Assembly: GCF_017875315.1 (NCBI RefSeq) | Contig: NZ_JAGGMM010000002.1 | Coordinates: 655,867-719,866 of the forward strand | Origin: Methanomicrobium sp. W14 | GTDB lineage: Archaea > Halobacteriota > Methanomicrobia > Methanomicrobiales > Methanomicrobiaceae | Length of the DNA: 64,000 nucleotides | Reading direction: 5' to 3' | In this document: piece after piece, positions 36,581 through 46,455 of the stretch | How the letters are laid out: every line of letters starts with the position of its first letter | Position numbering within the stretch: position 1 is the first letter of the stretch | Translations under genes and position numbers: made by a program | The notes under the pieces: generated by a model | Database searches by the model: none | The model's input: the letters and a program-made list of their open reading frames with translations, nothing else | What the model was told of the DNA's origin: nothing

Positions 36581-39199
36581 ATGAAAAACCGCCAGAACAA
36601 TGCGACCAGAAATTCAGAAGACCTGAAAATCCCAGAGCTTTTAGCTCCTGTGGGCTCAAAGGAGGCTTTGTCAGCGGCTGTTGCAGCAGGAGCCGATGCA
36701 GTTTACCTGAGCGGAAGAAAGTTCGGAGCAAGAAAATTTGCCGAGAACTTTGACGAAGAAGGAATCATCGAAGCGATAGACTACTGCCATAAACGTGGGG
36801 TTAAGGTTTACATCACCCTTAATACGCTGATTTCAGACGCTGAAATGGCCGATGCCCTAAATGAGATGTATTTTTATTATGCTGCAGGAGCTGATGCCGT
36901 GCTCGTGCAGGATATGGGTCTTGTAAAGGCTTCGGGAGAGTGTATCCCGAAACTCACCCTCCATGCATCCACCCAGATGACTATAAACAACACACCCGGT
37001 GTTGTCCTTGCTTGCAGGATGAACCTTAAAAGGGTCGTTCTTTCAAGAGAGCTTTCTTCTTCAGGAATAAACCGGATATACCGTGATTCCGGGATATGCA
37101 GACCTGAGCTCGAGGTTTTTGTACACGGTGCCCTGTGTTTCTGCTATTCCGGCCAGTGCCTGCTTTCATCCCTTATCGGGGGACGGAGTGGAAACCGGGG
37201 TATGTGCGCCCAGCCGTGCAGAAAAAAATACTCCCTTGTCTATGGGAAATCAGGGTCTTACGGTAAAGTCTCTTCATATGACAATATAGTTTCACGCGGC
37301 CTTTACCTGATGTCACCCAAAGATTTGTGCGAATATGATAATCCGGGTATTCTTGGGAACCCTAATATAAGCTCCCTTAAAATTGAAGGGAGGATGAAAT
37401 CTGCCGGTTATGTGGCGGTGGTTGTGTCGGTATACAGAAAAGCCCTTGATGAAATCAGTGCGAAAAGGTTTACACCTGCTCGAAAAGATCTGCAGAACCT
37501 TCTTTTTGCGTTCAACAGGGGGTTTACCGGCGGTTTTCTTGCAGATAAAAAAGGTATGTCCATGATGTCCGTAAAAAGGCCGGGAAACCTCGGCGTATAT
37601 GTCGGAGAAATAACCTCCTGCGATTTACGGACAGGGAATACCGTAATTAAAATAAAAGGAGAAGTGGTGCCTGAAGTCGGTGATGGTCTTACCATAAGGA
37701 GCCGCAGTTCAGGCAGGGACAACGGGTTAACACTACGGCCTCCTTTTTCGTGCAAAAACATGCATCTCTCGTTCAGGATTTCATATCCGGTATATGCAGG
37801 AGACAAAGTATACATAACCAAAAGAAAGTCTGTTGAACTTCTTGCTGAGACTGTCGCAGGCAGTGAAGGGGGTGTGTACAAAAAAATCCCTGTTGAAGTT
37901 AATATATCCCTTGACGGGAACAGGCTGGTCGTAAAAGGCCGTGTAAAAATTTACGGGCATTGGCATGAGGTCTTTTGTTCAGCTTCATTTGAGATGGAGA
38001 AGGCGAGGAAAAGACCGGTACTAAAGGATGACCTTAAGAAAATATTTGAAAAAACCGGCGGGACGCAGTTTTTTTTGTCCTCTTTTAATATTGAGTACGG
38101 CGAAAACCTGTTCTCTCCACTGGGTCTTCTGAATGAGTTAAGAAGGGATTTCTATGCCTCAGTAGAAAAAAAGGCCGTTGATATTCTCAGGCCGTCCGTG
38201 GAAGACTCTGAAAGAGCGGCGAGTAATGTGAAGTCATTTGTAGCAGGCCTGAAAAAATATGGGAACAGACCTGCTAAAGAAGTATTCCTTTCGTTTTATG
38301 CAGGGAATACTGAATCTGTACGGGGGGCCGTCTGCGGCGGGTGCAAAAGAGTCTATTTTGAACCTGACATCGTCATAAGCCGCGAGAATTCTACAAATGT
38401 TCTTATCGATCTGCTTAAAAGTGCGGCTGAAATCTGCGAAAAAGATAGGGTCTTACTTTTCTGGAAGTGGCCCCGTATTACAGACGATTCCTACATAGAA
38501 TTTGGACTTGACGTACTTGGAAAGCTGCCCTGCGGCCTGATAGCGGGTGTCATGGCCGAAAGCTTTGGGGCTGCCTATGTCATAAAACAGAAATTTCCCG
38601 GGATCACTGTATACGGATCAGCCGGCCTGAACATCTTCAATTCCCTTGCGGCTGTGAGTGCATCGTCTCTCTTTGAAGGGGTGACACTCTCGCAGGAGCT
38701 TTCATATGAAGGGGTCAGGGAGCTTCTTGGAAGAATTCCTGATGACTCCGGGATAGAAACGGAATTAATCGTCCAGGGTGAAGTCGAAGTGATGGTTACA
38801 GAACATAACCTCGTTTGCAACACGCTGGATGCAATGAAAAAATCCTCAAAAGAGCCCTTTGGTGATGGCGTTTCATTTGCTCTCCGTGACGAAATAGGGC
38901 AGTTCTTCCCTGTTTATACTGACATGCAGGGGAGAACTCATATCTACAACTCCCGCGAGACGTGTCTTGCAGACTCTATGAATGAGATTTTGTCCTGCGG
39001 TCTTTCTTACGTTGCAATAGACGGGAGAAGGAAAGACTTTGATTATGCAGAAGTAACCGTTAAATCATATCTGGAGATCCTGGATGCCGTTAAATCCAGA
39101 GATAAGGGTTTGAAAGAAATAACTGAAAGAATAAAGTCAGACCTTATGAAAATATCTTCAGGCGGAATTACAAAAGGTCATTACAGCAGGGGTGTTTAG
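36581..39199 (+). CDS. U32-family peptidase/RlhA-type protein
   Basis: An 872-residue protein of the U32 family. The N-terminal barrel (PELLAPVGSKEALSAAVAAGADAVYLSG) leads to the signature FVHGALCFCYSGQCLLSS and RGMCAQPCR at about residues 184-215, whose cysteines coordinate an iron-sulfur cluster. A C-terminal DUF3656-like collagenase domain is indicated by the length. E. coli RlhA is required for 5-hydroxycytidine in 23S rRNA, so an RNA-modification role is as likely as proteolysis. ATG 36581 is the only sensible start. It is divergent from the HEAT-repeat gene. Confidence 0.88.
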   Translation: MKNRQNNATRNSEDLKIPELLAPVGSKEALSAAVAAGADAVYLSGRKFGARKFAENFDEEGIIEAIDYCHKRGVKVYITLNTLISDAEMADALNEMYFYYAAGADAVLVQDMGLVKASGECIPKLTLHASTQMTINNTPGVVLACRMNLKRVVLSRELSSSGINRIYRDSGICRPELEVFVHGALCFCYSGQCLLSSLIGGRSGNRGMCAQPCRKKYSLVYGKSGSYGKVSSYDNIVSRGLYLMSPKDLCEYDNPGILGNPNISSLKIEGRMKSAGYVAVVVSVYRKALDEISAKRFTPARKDLQNLLFAFNRGFTGGFLADKKGMSMMSVKRPGNLGVYVGEITSCDLRTGNTVIKIKGEVVPEVGDGLTIRSRSSGRDNGLTLRPPFSCKNMHLSFRISYPVYAGDKVYITKRKSVELLAETVAGSEGGVYKKIPVEVNISLDGNRLVVKGRVKIYGHWHEVFCSASFEMEKARKRPVLKDDLKKIFEKTGGTQFFLSSFNIEYGENLFSPLGLLNELRRDFYASVEKKAVDILRPSVEDSERAASNVKSFVAGLKKYGNRPAKEVFLSFYAGNTESVRGAVCGGCKRVYFEPDIVISRENSTNVLIDLLKSAAEICEKDRVLLFWKWPRITDDSYIEFGLDVLGKLPCGLIAGVMAESFGAAYVIKQKFPGITVYGSAGLNIFNSLAAVSASSLFEGVTLSQELSYEGVRELLGRIPDDSGIETELIVQGEVEVMVTEHNLVCNTLDAMKKSSKEPFGDGVSFALRDEIGQFFPVYTDMQGRTHIYNSRETCLADSMNEILSCGLSYVAIDGRRKDFDYAEVTVKSYLEILDAVKSRDKGLKEITERIKSDLMKISSGGITKGHYSRGV

Positions 39200-39224
39200 C
39201 CGTAAATTCAGTCTGGATTAAAAA

Positions 39225-39246
39225 AATCCTGATTTTTTTTAGGATT
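39225..39246 (+). terminator. Terminator downstream of the U32 gene
   Basis: AATCCT (39225-39230) pairs with AGGATT (39241-39246) around a loop that contains eight T, 26 nt past the stop codon, and T runs follow. Either the stem or the T tract could stop transcription. Confidence 0.55.
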
Positions 39247-39329
39247 ATTTTTCCGGCATTCTGGTATTGTGTAACATTTAAGTCATCCCGTGCAATTCAC
39301 GAATAAGTTATATGCATTACAATTAACTG

Positions 39330-40070
39330 TTATCGCCTGTAGTCAATTCCACAGACTCTCCAGGGGTTTGTATAAATTGTGTACCTGTCTCCCCTGGCAA
39401 AGCAGATAAGAGTAATTCCTGCCTTTTCAGCTGTTTTAATCCCGCTGACTGTTGCTGCGGCCTTTGATATTATAAGAGGTATTCCGGCGTTTGCACACTT
39501 TTTGACCATTCCGGCAGGCTGTCTTCCGGTGCAGCCCACGTAGCACCCGCATGTTTCTATTCCGTTTAAAACCGCGTAGCCTATAATTTTGTCAAGAGTG
39601 TTGTGTCTTCCTACATCAGACATTTTGCACAGTGTTTGTCCGTCCCGGAAGAGAACTGAGCAGTGTACTCCGCCGGTCTTTTTCCAGACATCGGATACTA
39701 TTTCTTTTGTCGCATGAATTATGTCCTCAGAACAGACTTTTATTCCGGATGAAACCTTTTTAGGGGAACTGATATACTCCGTTCCACCTGAGGAGCCGGT
39801 ATCTTTCTGCAAACCAGAAATATCAGGCTCTTTCGTGTACACGTAAACATTGTTTCTTTCCGCTTCAGACGAGATTATTTTATCCGATATCCCTTCCGAA
39901 ACGACAAATCCCGCACCAAGCTCCCTTAAATCCGAGATGCTTGCCACCTGGACAGATACTGTCTCGTTGTTGACGTATATTGTAACAAGATCTTCAGCTG
40001 CGACTGGATCAGTTATCTCCTCCGCGCAGTTGCCTGTAACCCTGTGGGCTTCTACATTTTCCAGAAACAT
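39330..40070 (-). CDS. fdhD: FdhD-like sulfurtransferase
   Basis: Transfers sulfur from a desulfurase to the Mo/W centre of formate dehydrogenase, essential for activity of F420-linked enzymes in methanogens. The 246-residue protein has the FdhD pattern TGGVHCSVLF, DVGRHNTLDKIIGYAV and the C-terminal FARGDRYTIYTNP. The CxxC loop of E. coli FdhD (Cys121, Cys124), which carries the persulfide, is not seen: the corresponding region reads TGSSGG (residues 91-96). Cys174, Cys176 and Cys180 (TCGCYVGC) are other candidates. Confidence 0.85.
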   Translation of the reverse strand: MFLENVEAHRVTGNCAEEITDPVAAEDLVTIYVNNETVSVQVASISDLRELGAGFVVSEGISDKIISSEAERNNVYVYTKEPDISGLQKDTGSSGGTEYISSPKKVSSGIKVCSEDIIHATKEIVSDVWKKTGGVHCSVLFRDGQTLCKMSDVGRHNTLDKIIGYAVLNGIETCGCYVGCTGRQPAGMVKKCANAGIPLIISKAAATVSGIKTAEKAGITLICFARGDRYTIYTNPWRVCGIDYRR

Positions 40071-40154
40071 AAATCATTACCACATCGCAAAAATCAGATT
40101 AAAATATGAATGTAAAAAAATTAAAAATATTCATTAAATAAGGTATTAACCCTT

Positions 40155-40457
40155 TTACTTTATTCTCTTTCCCTCTTCCCTGATTTTTGCAAGATCTTCG
40201 TCATTTCCTTTGACTTTCATAAGGTATGTTCCGAAGCACGGTTTTTTAAAATAAAAGACAATCTCCTTTCTTTTAAGTTTCAGGCCAACGTATAACGGAG
40301 GTTTGCCGAGAATCGAGATTCCCTTTATGGTAAAGCCTTCGGGCATTTCATACATTTCAGATGTATTGCGCTTAATGTATTCAATTGCCTCGTCGGGTGT
40401 CGTCTCTTCCTTGATTAAGTCCGGCTGAAGTTTGTTTACGCATCTGTTTAACATCAT
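40155..40457 (-). CDS. Conserved-looking small hypothetical protein
   Basis: A 100-residue soluble protein with Cys6 and Cys74, an amphipathic helix (TPDEAIEYIKRNTSEMYEM) and a beta-hairpin region (IVFYFKKPCFGTYLMKVKG) ending in basic residues. I do not recognise the family; composition and coding strength suggest a real gene. It lies between FdhD and a promoter region and could be in the same operon as fdhD (84 nt gap). Confidence 0.6.
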   Translation of the reverse strand: MMLNRCVNKLQPDLIKEETTPDEAIEYIKRNTSEMYEMPEGFTIKGISILGKPPLYVGLKLKRKEIVFYFKKPCFGTYLMKVKGNDEDLAKIREEGKRIK

Positions 40458-40500
40458 ATCTCACCTGAAATGTTTTTTTAGAGATTTTTTGCTTTGTAAT

Positions 40501-40644
40501 ATTCAGGCAGAACTACCAAATATCATCTTCTAATGAGAGATTAAAAATTATATATCTTTTTGCGTCTTTTAGAGGTTTGCGCTTTTTTTAAATTCTAATC
40601 CATTTTTGAAAATTTTTGGATATACCGTAGATCTCTGCCTGAAT
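40501..40644. repeat. 11-bp inverted repeat flanking an AT-rich segment
   Basis: ATTCAGGCAGA (40501-40511) is matched exactly by TCTGCCTGAAT (40634-40644); the similarity continues weakly into CTAC/GTAG. The 122 bp between are AT-rich and lack an ORF. The layout could be a small non-autonomous element, or a coincidence of two sites for one regulator upstream of dapL. Confidence 0.4.
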
Positions 40645-40735
40645 TTCTTTTGGCAGGCCGGATTTTCTGAAAAAATATTATTAGTATCAATCATAAAGGG
40701 GGATATTATTAGATATCAGATCAAATTTATCCATA

Positions 40736-41884
40736 ATGTACGCAAAACGTCTGGATAATCTTCCTCCATATCTGTTTGCCCAGATAGATGCCCTGAAGGC
40801 CCAGAAGAGGGCCGAAGGAGTGGATGTAATAGATCTTGGTGTAGGAGACCCTGATCTTCCTACGCCCAAGCACATAGTAGATTCTCTCTGTGAAGCTGCA
40901 CGTGATCCTTCTACTCATCATTATCCCGACTATACAGGGATGATAGAGTACAGGGAGGCTGTCAGCAGTTGGTACAAAAACAGATTTGGTGTTGACCTTG
41001 ACCCAAAAACCGAAGTTCTTGCGTTAATCGGGTCAAAAGAAGGTATTGCCCATGTATCCGAGGCTTTTGTAAATCCCGGTGAATACGTCCTTGCAACAGA
41101 CCCCGGGTATCCTGTATACAAAACCTCAACCCTGTTTGCGGAAGGAAAACTGTATGAGCTTGCACTTTGCGAAGACAATAATTATCTCCCTGACCTTGAA
41201 AGTATACCTTCAGATGTCCTGAAAAAAGCGAAACTTATGTTCTTAGGTTACCCAAACAATCCTACGGCGGCAACTGCTCCTCTTTCATTCTTCGGGGAGG
41301 TCGTTGAATTTGCAAAGGAAAACAATATCGTCGTCGTTCATGACAACGCATACTCTGAAATAGCCTTCGACGGCTACAAAGCACCTTCTTTTATGCAGGC
41401 TGACGGGGCGAAAGAGGTTGGAATGGAGATGCATTCTCTCTCTAAAACCTATAATATGACCGGGTGGCGCATAGGAATGGCTGTCGGTGGTGCAGAGGTT
41501 ATAGCGGGCCTTGGCAGGGTAAAGACCAATGTTGATTCGGGAGCATTCAATGCCATACAGAGAGCCGGAATAACGGCCCTTACATCTTCGCAGAAATGTG
41601 TTGGTGAGGCGTGCAGTATTTATCAGAAAAGACGTGATACACTAGTATCCGGACTCCGCAGTTTAGGGTTTGATGTACGCTCACCCAAAGCCACATTCTA
41701 TGTGTGGATGAAAGTAAACGACAGCATGATATTTGCCGAGAAAATGCTGAATGAGGCCGGAATCGTAGTCACCCCCGGTGTTGGTTTCGGCAGAAACGGA
41801 AACGGCTATGTCAGGTTTGCGATAACACGTGACATAGAGAGAATAAATGAGGCGATTGAACGCATGAAAGAGGTTGAATTCTGA
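40736..41884 (+). CDS. dapL: LL-diaminopimelate aminotransferase
   Basis: PLP enzyme converting tetrahydrodipicolinate directly to LL-diaminopimelate for lysine synthesis. Residues 1-30 (YAKRLDNLPPYLFAQIDALK) and GVGDPDLPTP are typical of the DapL type found in methanogens. PLP Lys lies in SLSKTYNMTGWRIG (about residue 237), with YPNNPTAA and NAYSEI upstream. The length of 382 is normal. A TATA-like ATATTATTAG at 40703-40712 would give an almost leaderless message. lysA begins in the stop codon (TGATG). Confidence 0.93.
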   Translation: MYAKRLDNLPPYLFAQIDALKAQKRAEGVDVIDLGVGDPDLPTPKHIVDSLCEAARDPSTHHYPDYTGMIEYREAVSSWYKNRFGVDLDPKTEVLALIGSKEGIAHVSEAFVNPGEYVLATDPGYPVYKTSTLFAEGKLYELALCEDNNYLPDLESIPSDVLKKAKLMFLGYPNNPTAATAPLSFFGEVVEFAKENNIVVVHDNAYSEIAFDGYKAPSFMQADGAKEVGMEMHSLSKTYNMTGWRIGMAVGGAEVIAGLGRVKTNVDSGAFNAIQRAGITALTSSQKCVGEACSIYQKRRDTLVSGLRSLGFDVRSPKATFYVWMKVNDSMIFAEKMLNEAGIVVTPGVGFGRNGNGYVRFAITRDIERINEAIERMKEVEF

Positions 41885-43191
41885 TGGTAATGAATCTTCC
41901 CGGACATCTTACGGTAAGAGACGGCCACCTGTATATAGGTCAGCATGACTGTGTGGCCCTTGCAAATGAGTATGGCACACCTCTGTATGTTACAGATGAA
42001 GAGAGGCTGAGGAGTAATTTCACAAGGTATGACGAGGCATTGAAGAAGCATTACTCCGATGTGCAGCTTTTGTATGCCGCAAAAGCAAACGGAAACCTTG
42101 CGATATTAAGGATATTCTCATCCATGGGTGCAGGTGCTGACGTGTTCTCATCCGGTGAGCTTCATATGGCCCTCCTTGCAGGAATACCTCCTGAAAAAAT
42201 TCTTTTCAACGGCAGTTCGAAGACAAAAGAAGACCTTGCACTTGCCGTGGAAAAAAACGTCCGGGTCTCTCTGGATTCTTTTGACGAATTAAGGCAGCTC
42301 AATGAGGTAGCGGGAGAGGCCAAAAAGGTTGTTGAGGTCTCTTTCCGCATTAATCCGGCAATAGACGTCCCCACGCACCCGAAAATAGCAACCGGTCTTG
42401 CCACAAGCAAATTTGGGATACCGGCCGGTCAGATTAAGGACGCATACCGTGCAGCACTTGAATGCGACAACGTGGAACCTGTCGGAATGCACTGCCATAT
42501 AGGTTCGCAGATACTTGATGTGGAGCCTTTCACAAAGACTGCGGAGATAATGGTGAAGGTTGCAGGAGAAATAAAAGAACTCGGTGTAAAGCTTGATTTC
42601 ATAGATATCGGCGGAGGCCTGGGGATACCCTACAGGCACGAGACCGAGGCGGCACCTTCCCCCGACCAGTATGCGGATGCCATAATGCCCGTATTCCTCA
42701 AGGGAATCCAAAAACTTGGAATAAAACCGCAGCTGTGGGTAGAGCCCGGAAGAAACCTCGTAGGAGACACGACTGTTCTTCTGACCCGGGTCAACTCTGT
42801 CAAGACGGCCCACAAGAAGTTCGTCAATGTGGACGCAGGTTTCAACCTTCTCATAAGACCTGCGATGTATGATTCCTATCATGAGGTCATCGTCGCGAAC
42901 AAGGCTGACGCAGAGGCCGAATGTGTGTATACGGTTACAGGGCCTATCTGTGAAACCGGAGATATTCTTGCGTCAGACAGAAACCTCCCCAAGGTCGAGG
43001 ACGGGGATGTCATCGCAGTCCTTGATGCAGGTGCATACGGGTATTCGATGGCGTCGCAGTACAACTGCCGGCCGAGGTGCCCTGAGGTCATGGTCTTCGG
43101 AGACCGTTCTGGGGTCATGCGCAGGGGAGAATCTGTAATCGATATACTGAATACGATGAAGAAGCTTCCCTGGCACGAGAGTAACAAATAA
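41884..43191 (+). CDS. lysA: Diaminopimelate decarboxylase
   Basis: Final step of lysine synthesis: meso-diaminopimelate to lysine. PLP Lys in YAAKANGN (about residue 65), the His of HCHIGSQ near 200, DIGGGLG, WVEPGR and CETGD near 355 are present. It is a 435-residue fold III decarboxylase. An in-frame ATG two codons further is an alternative. It overlaps dapL by one base and is followed by an RPA-like gene after 15 nt, so all three share an mRNA. A diaminopimelate epimerase is not in the window. Confidence 0.95.
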   Translation: MVMNLPGHLTVRDGHLYIGQHDCVALANEYGTPLYVTDEERLRSNFTRYDEALKKHYSDVQLLYAAKANGNLAILRIFSSMGAGADVFSSGELHMALLAGIPPEKILFNGSSKTKEDLALAVEKNVRVSLDSFDELRQLNEVAGEAKKVVEVSFRINPAIDVPTHPKIATGLATSKFGIPAGQIKDAYRAALECDNVEPVGMHCHIGSQILDVEPFTKTAEIMVKVAGEIKELGVKLDFIDIGGGLGIPYRHETEAAPSPDQYADAIMPVFLKGIQKLGIKPQLWVEPGRNLVGDTTVLLTRVNSVKTAHKKFVNVDAGFNLLIRPAMYDSYHEVIVANKADAEAECVYTVTGPICETGDILASDRNLPKVEDGDVIAVLDAGAYGYSMASQYNCRPRCPEVMVFGDRSGVMRRGESVIDILNTMKKLPWHESNK

Positions 43192-43206
43192 CCGGCTGGA
43201 CTGACT

Positions 43207-44517
43207 GTGAGGGCATACTACGCACTCGTTGATGACATCCTGAGCTGGGATGAATTTGAAGAGAAGGTTTATTCCCTTAATCCTGACCCTGAAGATGAGG
43301 AGTCAGAGAATATTGCGGCTGCAGGGGTTGCAGAGGAACTGGGCCGCCTGCACCGGAAAATATCCGGGCTCAGGGCAGGGCCTACCCTCAGCTCTTTTTT
43401 TTGCAAAGTTATCGAAAAGGAACCTGTTGTAAGGTTTAACCGGCAGGACAAAAGTGAAGGTCTTTTGGAAAAGGTTCTTGCCGGTGATGAGACCGGGGAG
43501 GTTACACTTGTTTTCTGGGACGAAAAAGCTCTCGCCTGCGGAGAGTTAAATGCAGGGGACGTTCTTGAAATTGCAGGGCGTTTCAAAAGCCTTTCGAACG
43601 TTGCGGTCGTTGATTTAAGGCGTAGTGATGCCTGCGTAAATTTAAGGGAAGGCGGGCTGAAATCCCTTCAGCCGTGCTCTTTTAACGCATTGGTTCTTGA
43701 AACAGGAAAGACCATCTCATATGAATCAAAGGATAATGTAATCTCTTCTAAAACTCCGCTTTTTGTATACTGCGATTTTGGAGAAAACCCCGGTTTTGCA
43801 AGGATAAATGTATGGAATGAAGGTATTATCAAAGACATATCCGCCGGTATTACCCTCAGGGTATCTGATGTTTTGCCAAAACCTTCCCGTTTCAGGGAAT
43901 TTTCCACGACCGGGACGTCGGTTTTTTCATTGATATCTTTTCAGAAACAGTCTCTTAAGCCCCATGTATCAAAGATATCATCGGTTAATCCCTGTGACTA
44001 TGCAAGCGTTTCCGGGGAAATAACCGGACTTGACTCTTTGTCAGGGTACACAAGAGATGACGGCAGTGTCCTGTACCTGAGAAAAGGCGTTTTGTCAGAC
44101 GAAACGGGGTCGGCGGCTTTTGTTTTCTGGGGTGAAAAAGCGCTGGCTCCTGTCTTTGAGGGTGACAAAGTGTCGGTTTACAATGCACTCGTGAAAACCC
44201 AGAAAGGTCTCTCCTGCTCTTATCCGGAAATTCATGCCGGATACAATTCATGCATCGTTCCTGAAACTCCTTTTAATGGAGTCCGTACCTCGATTACGGG
44301 AACCGTCGTTGAATTTGCAGGTACAAGATACATTCTGGACGGGGGCGAAAGATATCTCCTGAAAGGTGCAGATGACGCAATTTGTGGAGAGGATATAAAG
44401 GCATCAGGAATGCTTTATGGTCATATATTCCGTGCTGACTCTGCAGAGCCTGTATGTTATGACATAAGGGAGATAAAAGAGAGACTTTCACTGATGAATA
44501 AAAGCCTTTCAGGTTAA
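43207..44517 (+). CDS. RPA-like OB-fold single-stranded DNA-binding protein
   Basis: A 436-residue protein with at least two clear OB-folds: GDETGEVTLVFWDEKALACGELNAGD (about residues 95-120) and SDETGSAAFVFWGEKALAPVFEGD (about 300-325). Additional, weaker OB units probably surround them. No CxxC zinc finger is visible, unlike some archaeal RPA. Starts with GTG 43207, 15 nt after lysA, in a lysine operon. It probably protects single-stranded DNA in replication and repair; radA follows nearby but under its own promoter. Confidence 0.85.
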   Translation: MRAYYALVDDILSWDEFEEKVYSLNPDPEDEESENIAAAGVAEELGRLHRKISGLRAGPTLSSFFCKVIEKEPVVRFNRQDKSEGLLEKVLAGDETGEVTLVFWDEKALACGELNAGDVLEIAGRFKSLSNVAVVDLRRSDACVNLREGGLKSLQPCSFNALVLETGKTISYESKDNVISSKTPLFVYCDFGENPGFARINVWNEGIIKDISAGITLRVSDVLPKPSRFREFSTTGTSVFSLISFQKQSLKPHVSKISSVNPCDYASVSGEITGLDSLSGYTRDDGSVLYLRKGVLSDETGSAAFVFWGEKALAPVFEGDKVSVYNALVKTQKGLSCSYPEIHAGYNSCIVPETPFNGVRTSITGTVVEFAGTRYILDGGERYLLKGADDAICGEDIKASGMLYGHIFRADSAEPVCYDIREIKERLSLMNKSLSG

Positions 44518-44660
44518 GCTTTTGGGGTTACCTGGTGCCGGTCATTTTGAATTTGCAGGTATTTAGTCCTGGAAAGTTAATTTTTGCAGTTGGCGGACTC
44601 TCCTGTTTCTCTAAACATAATTCCTGAATACAATCACTTTCATGCCACGCGGTGTGCATC

Positions 44661-44724
44661 TATATATTGAGAGTTCAAATTCAATTATAACAAAATCAGA
44701 TTGTAATAATGTTCTTTTGAGGAG
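44661..44724 (+). promoter_or_regulatory. Promoter and Shine-Dalgarno of radA
   Basis: CTATATATT at 44661-44669 is a good TATA box; the transcript would begin near 44686-44690. GAGGAGG at 44718-44724 is nine bases before ATG 44734, one of the strongest ribosome sites in the window. Confidence 0.6.
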
Positions 44725-44733
44725 GAAAAAATA

Positions 44734-45708
44734 ATGACAGAACATGAAATAGAAGATCTTCCCGGAGTCGGGCCTACAACAGCGGACAAACTCAGGGATG
44801 CCGGGTACTGTACGATAGAGGGAATTGCAACAGCATCATATGCTGATCTTGCAGAGGCTGCGGAGATTGGAGAATCGACCGCGAAGAAGATGATAAAAGA
44901 AGCCCGCAAGATGGCTGATATCGGAGGATTCCGGACAGGCATTGCGGTCCTTGACGAAAGAAAGAAAGTAAAAAAACTTAGTACCCTTGTTCCGGAATTC
45001 GATGAGCTTTTGGGCGGCGGACTTGAAACGATGTCAATCATTGAATTCTACGGTGAATTCGGTTCCGGAAAAAGCCAGATTTCACACCAGATGGCAGTGA
45101 ATGCCCAGCTTCCTGAGGATGTAGGTGGCCTCAACGGCTCGGTCGTCTATGTCGATACCGAAAATACGTTCCGCCCTGAGAGGATAAGACAGATGGTGGA
45201 GGGTCTTGAGCTTGATATGGAAATTCCGGCGGCTGAGGAGTTCTTAGAGCATATTCATGTCGCAGAAGCCTTTTCGTCTGATCACCAGATGCTTCTTGTG
45301 GACAGTATACGCGAACTTGCGTCCGAGCTGAGAGATTCCGAAAAGCCTGTACGTCTGGTAATAGTCGACTCCCTGATGGCGCATTTCCGTGCCGAATATT
45401 CGGGAAGAGGGACACTCTCAGTGCGTCAGCAGAAACTTAACAAGTACATGTATGATCTGGCAAAGATAGCAAGGGAGTACAATTCTGTGGTAGTCGTGAC
45501 GAATCAGGTTCAGTCCAATCCTGCGGTCTTTTTCGGAGACCCGACAAAGCCGACAGGTGGAAACATTGTCGGTCACGCATCGAAGTTCAGGATATATCTC
45601 AGGAAAAGCAAGGGCGGAAAGAGGGTTGCAAAACTTGTGGACAGCCCGGACCAGCCTGAAGGGGAGGCAGCATTCGTAGTCGAAATGGCAGGACTTAAGC
45701 CTGTTTGA
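44734..45708 (+). CDS. radA: DNA repair and recombination protein RadA
   Basis: Archaeal RecA/Rad51 homologue that polymerises on single-stranded DNA for strand exchange. A helix-hairpin-helix N-terminal domain ([16 protein letters not shown], residues 9-24) precedes the ATPase core with Walker [10 protein letters not shown] (about residue 107) and Walker [16 protein letters not shown]. The length of 324 is normal. It precedes a phosphatase gene after 18 nt and they may be cotranscribed. Confidence 0.98.
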   Translation: MTEHEIEDLPGVGPTTADKLRDAGYCTIEGIATASYADLAEAAEIGESTAKKMIKEARKMADIGGFRTGIAVLDERKKVKKLSTLVPEFDELLGGGLETMSIIEFYGEFGSGKSQISHQMAVNAQLPEDVGGLNGSVVYVDTENTFRPERIRQMVEGLELDMEIPAAEEFLEHIHVAEAFSSDHQMLLVDSIRELASELRDSEKPVRLVIVDSLMAHFRAEYSGRGTLSVRQQKLNKYMYDLAKIAREYNSVVVVTNQVQSNPAVFFGDPTKPTGGNIVGHASKFRIYLRKSKGGKRVAKLVDSPDQPEGEAAFVVEMAGLKPV

Positions 45709-45726
45709 TCTTAAAATATACTATTA

Positions 45727-46455
45727 ATGAAAAAAACCTCCTTAAACTCTTCAATATCTCTGCGGGCACTGATATGTGATATCGACGGCACAATAACCGA
45801 TAAAAACCGGAGAATAAATCTTGATTCCGTCAGTGTCATGCGGACTCTTGTTGACAACGGTATTCCTGTAGTTCTTGCGAGTGGAAATACCGTATGCTCA
45901 CTTACATTTCTTTGCAAGATGATAGGAACGGACGGGACTATAATCTCGGAAAACGGGGGTGTATACAGGCTGACATATGCCGGGGAACAGAAAATCTGTG
46001 GAAAACCCGAAGTGTCCCGTGAAGCCTACAGGAGAATAAGCGATTATTATTCCGAAAAAGGCATAAAACCTGAACTTTACAGCCCTGAGTACAGGTTTTC
46101 TGATATCGCTTTCAGAAGGGATGTCGATCCTAAGGAAGTGGCAGAAATTGTAAAGGATTTTCCCGTTAAGATTCTAGATTCGGGTTTTGCTGTCCATATA
46201 CAATCCGAAGGTGTAAACAAAGGGACTACTTTTTTAAAACTAGCTGATGAGATGTGTATATCTCCCCGCGAATTTATTGCAATCGGTGACTCTCTAAACG
46301 ATGTTGAACTTTTGGAGAACGCAGGTGTTGGTGTTGCAGTTGCAGGAGGGCAGATTGAATCGCAAAAGCCTGAGGCTGCTGATTATATCAGCCAAAAAAA
46401 GTATGGAGACGGATTTTCGGAAAGTGTAAGGAGATATTTCCCCTCACTGTTTTGA
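45727..46455 (+). CDS. Phosphoglycolate phosphatase, archaeal HAD type
   Basis: A haloacid-dehalogenase phosphatase of 242 residues. The nucleophile motif is ALICDIDGTITDKNR (Asp20 and Asp22 region), motif II VLASGNT, motif III the Lys in GVNKGTTF, motif IV AIGDSLNDVELLENAGVGVAVA. This matches the archaeal phosphoglycolate phosphatase/sucrose-phosphatase-like subgroup. Its 3' end overlaps the oppositely oriented PRC-barrel gene by 12 bases. Confidence 0.88.
   Translation: MKKTSLNSSISLRALICDIDGTITDKNRRINLDSVSVMRTLVDNGIPVVLASGNTVCSLTFLCKMIGTDGTIISENGGVYRLTYAGEQKICGKPEVSREAYRRISDYYSEKGIKPELYSPEYRFSDIAFRRDVDPKEVAEIVKDFPVKILDSGFAVHIQSEGVNKGTTFLKLADEMCISPREFIAIGDSLNDVELLENAGVGVAVAGGQIESQKPEAADYISQKKYGDGFSESVRRYFPSLF

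Noticed and set aside
36531..36731. Small minus-strand ORF in front of the U32 gene
   Set aside because: It overlaps the U32 start in antisense and has no support beyond an open frame.
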